A stretch of DNA of 64,000 nt from Lactobacillus sp. ESL0684 (lineage in GTDB: Bacteria; Bacillota; Bacilli; Lactobacillales; Lactobacillaceae): contig NZ_CP113941.1 of NCBI RefSeq assembly GCF_029392675.1, positions 1,531,001 through 1,595,000 on the forward strand, read 5' to 3'. Numbering within the stretch: position 1 is the stretch's first letter; each line of letters begins with the position of its first letter. The position numbers and the translations under genes were made by a program. The notes under the pieces were generated by a model. It had not been told where the DNA came from. It did no database searches and worked only from the letters and a program-made list of their open reading frames with translations. Of this stretch, positions 56,221 through 64,000 are shown one piece after another.

Positions 56221-57495
56221 TTATTTTTCTATTACATCTTGAATGGTGACATCTGCACCAAGCTGCTGCATCTTGGTCTCAACCCGATCATAGCCACGCA
56301 AAATATTATCTGCGTTGTTGATCACAGTTGTACCATCTGCCATTAAACCAGCAATCATCAAACAAGCACCAGCCCGAATTTCACCAGCCGAAACTGTCGC
56401 ACCATGTAATTGGTGTGATGGATGAACTAAAATAATGCCATCTTCAGCCTTAATATCCGCACCCATCTTGCATAACTGCTCTATATGACCAGTTCGCTTA
56501 GGATAAACTTGATCAATAATGACGCCTTCACCAGCTTTAGCAGACAACAACAACGGAGTTACAGGTTGCTGTAAATCTGTCGCAAAGCCAGGATAGGAAT
56601 CAGTCTTGATCTGAATCATCCTAAGATCCCCTGCCGGATAAACATAAACTGAATCCTCATCCGCATCAAGCACAACGCCCATCTCTTCAACTTTTGCAAG
56701 GTAAGAATCAAGGTGTTCCTCAATAATATTATGAATTCGCACACCATTACCGATACACCCTGCCAAAGCAATGTAAGTACCTGCTTCAATGCGGTCAGGA
56801 ATAATGGTATGTGGTGTCTGCGCTTTAAGCTGGGCCACGCCCTCAATGCGAATGGAGTCAGTGCCAGCACCACGAATTTGAGCACCCATATTATTCAAAA
56901 AAGTCGCCAAATCAATTATTTCTGGTTCTTTAGCCGCATTATCAATAATAGTTTGTCCATGGGCCGTTACGCTGGCCATGATAATATTCATTGTCGCCCC
57001 CACAGACGGCATTTTCAGATGAATAGTTGCTCCATGTAGTCCATCTTTAGGAGCAGTAAGTATTATTTGATCATTTTCATTTTTTACACATGCACCCAGA
57101 GCTTCAAAGCCCTTAACATGCTGGTCGATGGGGCGAGGTCCAATATCATCCCCACCAGGAAAGCCCACAACAGCCTTGCCAAAACGACCAAGAAGTGCCC
57201 CCATAAAATAATATGAGGCACGTAAACTCTTGATCTTACCACTTGGTAGTGGACTCATCTTAATGTTTTCTGGATCAATGCACAAAGTCGTCCCGTTGAA
57301 TTCACAAACGACATCCATTTCACTCAACAAATCCATTAAGTTGTCGACATCAGCAATCCTTGGAACACCTTCCAAAGTTACCTTTGTCCGTGACAAAATT
57401 GATGCTGGAATTAGCGCCACAGTTGAATTCTTCGCGCCACCAATCCAGACATCTCCTTGTAGGGGCTTTCCACCATGAATTATCATTTGCTTCAT
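56221..57495 (-). CDS. murA: UDP-N-acetylglucosamine 1-carboxyvinyltransferase with Asp in place of active-site Cys
   Basis: 424 residues; first committed step of peptidoglycan synthesis, adding enolpyruvate from PEP to UDP-GlcNAc. The Lys-Asn pair (GAKNS, residues 20-24), YPGFATDLQQP with the general-base Asp, and the two repeated domains are present. The loop that normally reads PGGC-x-IG is PGGDDIG, so residue 116 is Asp where E. coli has Cys115. Asp there is known in naturally fosfomycin-insensitive MurA enzymes and supports catalysis. AAGGA-type site ahead of the ATG. Confidence 0.93.
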   Translation of the reverse strand: MKQMIIHGGKPLQGDVWIGGAKNSTVALIPASILSRTKVTLEGVPRIADVDNLMDLLSEMDVVCEFNGTTLCIDPENIKMSPLPSGKIKSLRASYYFMGALLGRFGKAVVGFPGGDDIGPRPIDQHVKGFEALGACVKNENDQIILTAPKDGLHGATIHLKMPSVGATMNIIMASVTAHGQTIIDNAAKEPEIIDLATFLNNMGAQIRGAGTDSIRIEGVAQLKAQTPHTIIPDRIEAGTYIALAGCIGNGVRIHNIIEEHLDSYLAKVEEMGVVLDADEDSVYVYPAGDLRMIQIKTDSYPGFATDLQQPVTPLLLSAKAGEGVIIDQVYPKRTGHIEQLCKMGADIKAEDGIILVHPSHQLHGATVSAGEIRAGACLMIAGLMADGTTVINNADNILRGYDRVETKMQQLGADVTIQDVIEK

Positions 57496-57622
57496 TGGCG
57501 AAAAAATCCTTTTCTAATTTCGATTAGTCATAATAATGTTAAAGGAATTTTACAGAAAAGACAAGAGAAGACCACTATTGTCCCTATTAAAAAATTAAAA
57601 TTTATTACTATGTTAATTTTTA

Positions 57623-59257
<1,635 letters not shown>

Positions 59258-59286
59258 TTAAGAAAATACAGAAAAATAATCAAAAA

Positions 59287-59368
59287 TAAAAAAAGCTCCC
59301 ATAAAGGGAGCATAGTTGCACATAAGGTGCCCAAGTAAAATACTAGCGATTTTTAACACCAATGTCAA
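59287..59368 (-). promoter_or_regulatory. pyrG promoter and CTP-sensing attenuator leader
   Basis: Minus strand: TTGACA (plus 59363-59368), 17-base spacer, TAGTAT (59340-59345), then seven bases to a start GGGCACC (+1 at 59332). The leader ends in a terminator GCTCCC-TTTAT-GGGAGC followed by T7 (59288-59311). In B. subtilis and L. lactis pyrG, a transcript starting GGGC gains extra 5' Gs by reiterative transcription when CTP is low, and these pair with CTCCCTTT in the terminator, preventing termination. All the needed parts are here. The same hairpin can also end rpoE transcripts. Confidence 0.75.
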
Positions 59369-59373
59369 GCTAA

Positions 59374-59925
59374 TTATTCTTCTTCGCCGTCGTCATCTTC
59401 ATCATCATCTAATTCAGATAATTGACCTTCAATTCCATCCGGCAATTCTTCTTCATCAGGTTCATCATCGATATCGGCTTCAGCATCAAAGTCATCAGCA
59501 TCATCACTAGCAACAGCATCCAGATCTTCATCTTCTGGATCATCGTTATCATAGTCGATAATATCATCACTGCCAGTAGCATCGGCTAAGAAAGCATTAA
59601 CCTTTTGATGGTGAGTTCTGGTATCTTCTTGATCTTCATCTTCTGGGTGGTTAACCTCTTCATCAACAGATTCATATGGAAACCATGACCGCAAAGCCCA
59701 GATATTCTCCCCCATTGAGATGAATTCACCATTGGTGTTCATATCTGTATAAAATTGTGGCAGACGTTCACGAATCTCTTCGTCACTTTCACCTAAGAAG
59801 TTCTGTACCGCATTAACAATATCGGCAAAGGCCATTCTTTTGTTATTATCTTCTAAAATCGCGCGAGCAACTTCGATCATCGATAATTCGTTACGATTTT
59901 TATCTTTAAAGTCGTTTAATCCCAC
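59374..59925 (-). CDS. rpoE: RNA polymerase delta subunit
   Basis: 183 residues from the GTG at 59925 (GAGAGGAA 7 bases upstream; family start GLNDFKDKN). N-terminal HARE-HTH domain (LSMIEVARAILEDNNKRMAFADIVNAVQ ... IWALRSWFPYESVDEE) to about residue 95. Then a long, almost purely Asp/Glu tail with DDDEDDDGEEE, which displaces nucleic acids from RNA polymerase and helps recycling. Located just upstream of pyrG as in other Firmicutes. Confidence 0.95.
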   Translation of the reverse strand: MGLNDFKDKNRNELSMIEVARAILEDNNKRMAFADIVNAVQNFLGESDEEIRERLPQFYTDMNTNGEFISMGENIWALRSWFPYESVDEEVNHPEDEDQEDTRTHHQKVNAFLADATGSDDIIDYDNDDPEDEDLDAVASDDADDFDAEADIDDEPDEEELPDGIEGQLSELDDDEDDDGEEE

Positions 59926-59971
59926 AGTTGCATTCCTCTCTTTTAACAATCATTCTTATTTTACTAGGCGT

Positions 59972-60406
59972 TTAGCTAAAAAGCAACGTGACAGTATAGT
60001 TACCTATTAAGTATAGTCCACTAAAGAGGTCATATTCAATCTGAAGTTCTTTAGTAGCAGCATTTTTAGTGAAAAATTTAAGTAATTTGGTCTTACTAGT
60101 TAAATCCGTCTGATACCCAGCAGCAATCATTTTACAAGCTTTCGTCTCATAGCTATTGAAATGCAGCAATGAATAGTTTTGCTCATCTTGACTACGCTTA
60201 ATGATGACATCATCTGCTTTAATAACTAGCTTAACAACGGTTGTCGCATCTTCTTGATAAGTTACCCTAGTAATCCCATTTTGCTGCGTCAATTGACCAT
60301 TTGCTTGATGAGTAAAAGTTTCTGTTTCTTCTGCCTGCCTAATTGTACTTGTAAAAGTTACCTTAATGTCACTCATTTGCGCTAAAACCCCATCCATCTT
60401 AAACAT
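59972..60406 (-). CDS. DUF1934 (YwiB-like) beta-barrel protein
   Basis: Up to 144 residues. ITRVTYQEDATTVVKLVIKADDVIIKRS and the final FSGLYLIGNYTVTLLFS match the DUF1934/calycin-like family, often found beside rpoE and argS in lactobacilli and bacilli. Function unknown. The start is unclear: first ATG 60406 has no ribosome-binding site; MSDIKV at 60376 behind GGGG is likelier. Confidence 0.8.
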   Translation of the reverse strand: MFKMDGVLAQMSDIKVTFTSTIRQAEETETFTHQANGQLTQQNGITRVTYQEDATTVVKLVIKADDVIIKRSQDEQNYSLLHFNSYETKACKMIAAGYQTDLTSKTKLLKFFTKNAATKELQIEYDLFSGLYLIGNYTVTLLFS

Positions 60407-60497
60407 TTAGCTAATTATTTGTTATAATTTTAGTTAGATAAGACTATTTTAACCGATATCTACTTAAAAATTAATGGGCAAGTTCGAGGAATTTCTA

Positions 60498-61856
60498 ATG
60501 GCAAGATTTAGCAGCAAAAAATTAGACAAAGAAGTTGTATTACGTGATCCAGTTTACGGCTATATTCATATCGAAGATCAAGTCATCCTTGATTTACTCA
60601 AAACCAAAGAATTCCAACGGATGCGGCGAATTAAGCAATTAGGGCCGATCAGCTTTGTTTTTCCTGGGGCAACTCATACTCGTTTTGAACATAATTTGGG
60701 CGTATATGAATTAGTTAGACGGATTTGTGATATTTTCGCCAAAAAATATCCGACTCGTACTAGTGGAGATGGTCTTTGGGACGATAATAATCGCTTACTA
60801 GTTGAATGCGCAGGAATGTTGCATGATATTGGACATGGTCCTTATTCACATACTTTTGAGCACCTATTCGGCACTGACCATGAAAAAATCGGTCAAAAGA
60901 TCATTACTGATCCAACTACTGAAATTAATCAAGTTCTTAAACGAGTTGCCCCCAACTTTCCAGAATTAGTTGCCAGTGTGATTGCCAAGACCTATCCTAA
61001 TGCCCAAGTAGTCAAAATGATTTCTAGCCAAGCCGACGCGGATCGCATGGATTACCTTGAACGGGATGCTTATTATACAGGCGTTAGTTACGGTGAGTTT
61101 GATTTATCGCGAATTTTACAAGAAATCCGACCATATAACAACGGAATTTGTTTTACCAAAAGTGGGATGCATGCAGTCGAAGACTATATTGCCTCACGTT
61201 ACCAAATGTATCAACAAGTTTACTTTCATCGGGTAGGTCGCTCGATGGAAGTCATCTTACAACACTTACTTGAGCGCGCCAAAATTATTTATAAGCATGG
61301 TGGTCTGGCAGTAACGCCTAGTTTAGGACACTTTTTGGCCGGCAATTGGACATTGGATGATTATCTCAAACTAGATGACGGCGTTATGGAAACTAATTTT
61401 TCATTATGGACAGAATCTACAGATCCAATTTTAGCAGATTTAGCCAATCGCTATTTGTTCCGTAAACCATTGTCTAGTGTGTGTATTAATCAGGAAACTA
61501 AAAACTTATTACCGAAACTAAAGGATTTAATTAAACAAGTTGGCTTTGATCCCAATTACTATACGGCAACCAATTCTGCTTTTGACGAACCTTATGATGC
61601 ATACAAACCCACGGGTAAAAATGCTAATAGCCAAATTGAGATCATGCTACAGGACGGTCAGTTAATCGAATTATCCCAATTAAGTCCACTAGTTCGAGCA
61701 CTTAATGGTACTTTACAGGGTGATGAGCGTTTCTTTTTTCCTAAAACTATGTTATCTAATAGTGATGAACCACAAATCTTTGACCCACTCTACCAACAAT
61801 TCCAACGCTACGTTAAAAATGGCGCTCTGCGATATTTACGTAAGCCCAAAAAATAA
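60498..61856 (+). CDS. HD-domain phosphohydrolase (dGTPase-like)
   Basis: 452 residues from the ATG at 60498 (GAGGA 8 bases upstream). HD-domain metal ligands: THTRFEHNLGV (His), MLHDIGHGPYSHTFEH (HD doublet plus His), and DADRMDYLERDAYYTGV (Asp). This arrangement is that of SAMHD1/dGTPase-type nucleotide triphosphohydrolases annotated YwfO-like in Firmicutes. Probably hydrolyses dNTPs or related nucleotides; substrate not deducible. Divergent from the DUF1934 gene. Confidence 0.88.
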   Translation: MARFSSKKLDKEVVLRDPVYGYIHIEDQVILDLLKTKEFQRMRRIKQLGPISFVFPGATHTRFEHNLGVYELVRRICDIFAKKYPTRTSGDGLWDDNNRLLVECAGMLHDIGHGPYSHTFEHLFGTDHEKIGQKIITDPTTEINQVLKRVAPNFPELVASVIAKTYPNAQVVKMISSQADADRMDYLERDAYYTGVSYGEFDLSRILQEIRPYNNGICFTKSGMHAVEDYIASRYQMYQQVYFHRVGRSMEVILQHLLERAKIIYKHGGLAVTPSLGHFLAGNWTLDDYLKLDDGVMETNFSLWTESTDPILADLANRYLFRKPLSSVCINQETKNLLPKLKDLIKQVGFDPNYYTATNSAFDEPYDAYKPTGKNANSQIEIMLQDGQLIELSQLSPLVRALNGTLQGDERFFFPKTMLSNSDEPQIFDPLYQQFQRYVKNGALRYLRKPKK

Positions 61857-61865
61857 TAGAATCTT

Positions 61866-61915
61866 TATCCTGCTACAAAAGATACCGTTGGTACACTTTA
61901 CGGCAGGATATTTTG
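61866..61915 (+). terminator. Hairpin after the HD protein gene
   Basis: TATCCTGC pairs with GCAGGATA around an inner TACC/GGTA hairpin, then TTTT. A second stem ACTTTAAGCA/TGCTTAAAGT at 61931-61955 with a following T7 may serve the converging ldh gene or act as backup. Confidence 0.6.
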
Positions 61916-62010
61916 ATTATAAAAAAGCAGCACTTTAAGCAGGATTGCTTAAAGTACCGCGAATTAGTTTTTTTATTAAGTGGATTTAGCAAATTAACTA
62001 AAGAACTTAT

Positions 62011-62922
62011 TTAAAATTCCTTAGCAGCTTTCTCCTTGATGGTGTCAGCTGAGTGTTGCAATTGTTGTTCTTCATCAGTAGTCAATGGCAATGTAACTTT
62101 TTCAACAATTCCATCTCGACCAACAACTGCAGGATAAGACATATAAGTGTCATACTTTTCTAAGTAATTAGAAACTGGCAATTCAGTTCTTGAATCACTT
62201 TCTACTACTTCAACCAAATGAACAGCAGCTGCTGCAATCCCAAAATTAGTGTATTGCTTACCAGCATAAACAGTATAACCACCCTGCTTGATCTCTTCAT
62301 TAATATCAGACAATTGCCAATTCTTCGCTTGGGCGATTTCTGTCATTGACTGCTCTAATACCTTAACCGTTGACCAAGCCGTGAACTGTGAATTACCATG
62401 TTCACCCAAAGTAAAGCCTTGAACAGAGCGTGGATCAACATTCATCCGCTTACCAACTGCTCGTTTCATTCTTGCGGTATCAAGCAAGGTTCCTGTACCA
62501 AAAACATGATCTTTTGGTAGTCCCGTTACTTCTTGATATAGACTAGTAATTACGTCAACCGGATTAGAAATACAAATAATGATGCCGTCAAAGCCGCTTG
62601 CTTTAATCTTAGCTGCCGCATCACTGACATGTTCCTTATTATATTTAAGTTCACCAAAGCGATCTTTAGCAGACAAAGACACATCACCAACTGCACTGAC
62701 AATAATTTCCGCATCTTTAAGCGCTGAATAATCATTGACAGTTATATTAGCATGATGATGCAAATTAGCCATGGCGTCTTCAAAGTCCAACGCATCAGCG
62801 TTAGCCTTGTCTTCTTTTTCATCAATTAAAACTAAATCATCAACTAAGCCAGCAACAATTAACTGATGAGCAACTGTCGCACCAACATGTCCATCACCAA
62901 TAACGCCAATTTTATGAGTCAT
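62011..62922 (-). CDS. L-lactate / L-2-hydroxyisocaproate dehydrogenase family protein
   Basis: 303 residues. NAD-binding GVIGDGHVGATVAHQL, catalytic His in GEHGNSQF, and LDTARMKRAVGKRM with the substrate Arg. In the specificity loop, VGDVSLSAKDRFGELKYN replaces the usual Gln-Lys-Pro-Gly of lactate dehydrogenases, which points toward a larger 2-oxoacid, as in L-2-hydroxyisocaproate dehydrogenases. Cytosolic NADH oxidation. AGGAGGAG ahead of the ATG. Substrate is an inference. Confidence 0.85.
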   Translation of the reverse strand: MTHKIGVIGDGHVGATVAHQLIVAGLVDDLVLIDEKEDKANADALDFEDAMANLHHHANITVNDYSALKDAEIIVSAVGDVSLSAKDRFGELKYNKEHVSDAAAKIKASGFDGIIICISNPVDVITSLYQEVTGLPKDHVFGTGTLLDTARMKRAVGKRMNVDPRSVQGFTLGEHGNSQFTAWSTVKVLEQSMTEIAQAKNWQLSDINEEIKQGGYTVYAGKQYTNFGIAAAAVHLVEVVESDSRTELPVSNYLEKYDTYMSYPAVVGRDGIVEKVTLPLTTDEEQQLQHSADTIKEKAAKEF

Positions 62923-63056
62923 GATTATTCTCCTCCTAAATTTAACAGTTAAATTTCAACTACAATAACAGTATAATTATTAATATAAGTTTCATTATAA
63001 ACTAAATTTTACTAAAAATAAATTTAATTTTAAAAAAATATTATAAAGAAGGAAAT

Positions 63057-64000
63057 ATGGAAACTCAGAGTGAAGCTGATGTTGGCGACTACTTAAAGGT
63101 ATTCGCTTGCACTGCTGTGATGTTACAATCAATTTTATCATTTATTTTAAACAGTAATTTAACTAAAAGTACTCAAATTACCATTGGCCTAATCTTTAAC
63201 CTAGTTAAATTCACTGCTCCTGCATTTATTTTTGGCATTCTTTATACGTCAATTAGAACTAGCCAAAAGCAATTACAATTTAATTACCACTCATACCTTA
63301 GCCAGCAATTGCATAACCTGTTTATCCCAACTATCTTGTGGACATGCTGGTATCTACTCGTAATGCCGCAATTGCAGCAACATGGCCAGTTTACTAACTG
63401 GCAAACTTGGCTGAAGCAATTTTTCAGTGGTAATGCTGCTCCACATTTATGGTACAGCTGTATGATGCTTCAATTTATAATTTTTTATCCATTATTCTTA
63501 AAACTGATAACTTGGGTCAACCACTCAAGCAAAAAATGCAGTTTAGTTATTAGTCTAGCAATTATTGGTCAGCTTTTATGGTTAGTAATCTATAGGCAAC
63601 TAGTTTTTCAAGGTAATACTGTAAGTTCGTGGTATTGGCTTGATCGGTTAGGAATCAGCTTCTTGATTTATGGAATTTTGGGTAGTTTAGCAGGCCATTT
63701 TAGGCAACAGTTCTCTCAGCTAATAAAACGGTTTAGTCCAGTCATAATCTTAGTTTGGATCATCGCATATTGGTGGATCAATCACCAATTACTTCAATAT
63801 GGCATGCCAATCAAACTTGAACACGCGACATATTATCAAGTATCAACGACCCTTTATGATCTCGCAACGATTTGCCTAATTGCATTACTGGCCTTCAATC
63901 AGATTAGCCACAGCCGTCCTTGGCTTAGACTAATCCATTTCTTAGCAACCTATGCCTATCGCGCATTTTTAGGACATATTTTTTGGTTAGAACTTTTATG
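63057..64000 (+). CDS. Acyltransferase-3 family membrane protein (cut by window end)
   Basis: The ATG at 63057 follows GAAGGAAAT. The 314 residues seen hold about nine hydrophobic segments (FIFGILYTSI, LFIPTILWTCWYLLVMPQL, LWYSCMMLQFIIFYPLFLKLI, PVIILVWIIAYWWI), with HLWY in the place usual for acyltransferase-3 proteins, then RAFLGHIFWLELL at the edge. This family O-acylates carbohydrates or cell-wall polymers. The usual N-terminal R-x10-H is not evident, so substrate or activity may differ. Open to the end of the window. Confidence 0.75.
   Translation, partial: METQSEADVGDYLKVFACTAVMLQSILSFILNSNLTKSTQITIGLIFNLVKFTAPAFIFGILYTSIRTSQKQLQFNYHSYLSQQLHNLFIPTILWTCWYLLVMPQLQQHGQFTNWQTWLKQFFSGNAAPHLWYSCMMLQFIIFYPLFLKLITWVNHSSKKCSLVISLAIIGQLLWLVIYRQLVFQGNTVSSWYWLDRLGISFLIYGILGSLAGHFRQQFSQLIKRFSPVIILVWIIAYWWINHQLLQYGMPIKLEHATYYQVSTTLYDLATICLIALLAFNQISHSRPWLRLIHFLATYAYRAFLGHIFWLELL

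Overview
The window looks like the chromosome of a host-associated Lactobacillus (sensu stricto, acidophilus/helveticus-type). The grounds are low GC, YSIRK-type surface proteins, C-terminal SLAP (S-layer-type) cell-wall domains, a PepDA-type C69 dipeptidase and typical lactobacillar housekeeping genes. The species cannot be fixed from the sequence alone. No rRNA, tRNA or CRISPR array was seen.

Layout. (1) 1-1010: the tail of an IS110-type transposase, an orphan half-module, and one complete small toxin/antisense-like module. (2) 1.1-8.6 kb: three copies of a 241-aa putative glycosyltransferase, two of them followed by members of an unrecognised 250-260-aa family, around a BspA-like leucine-rich-repeat surface protein. 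(3) 8.6-18.6 kb, minus strand: an accessory Sec cluster in the order asp3-gtfA-gtfB-asp4-like-secA2-secY2-asp1-asp2, continuing into the third glycosyltransferase pair. (4) 18.7-32.0 kb: its substrate, a very large serine-rich repeat protein (about 4450 residues once a single-base frameshift is repaired) ending in three SLAP-type repeats instead of a sortase signal. (5) 32.1-38.2 kb: a 2020-aa YSIRK adhesin with a beta-helix-like region and helical repeats. (6) 38.7-39.3 kb: a duplicated 3' fragment of the LRR gene. (7) 39.4-44.1 kb: a tandem array of ten intact and two decayed miniature modules of two kinds (A and B). Each encodes a tiny hydrophobic peptide with a basic tail, a leader start codon upstream, a bidirectional terminator and an opposing promoter. 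(8) 44.2-64 kb: mostly housekeeping genes: DUF1659/DUF2922 pair, rsmA-rnmV-tatD-metG, a third type of toxin-like module plus a decayed copy, guaA, riboswitch-controlled xpt-pbuX, pepDA, a damaged HigBA-type locus, murA, pyrG, rpoE, a DUF1934 protein, an HD phosphohydrolase, an L-2-hydroxyacid dehydrogenase and a truncated acyltransferase.

How it fits together. Regions 2-5 form a surface-adhesion island. GtfA/GtfB should O-glycosylate the serine-rich protein, the extra glycosyltransferases may extend or vary the glycan, and SecA2/SecY2/Asp1-4 export it.

The most unusual content is the module array. Four peptide families (module 0, A, B, C) with little resemblance, apart from a similar start in module 0 and B, share one non-coding architecture. 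It consists of a conserved leader ribosome-binding site and start codon, an inverted motif bracketing the module, a terminator shared by two convergent transcripts, and an extended -10 promoter for the opposing RNA. This points to an expanded family of type I toxin-antitoxin-like elements. Functions there are inferred from architecture and the holin-like toxin resemblance of module 0 and type B, not proven.
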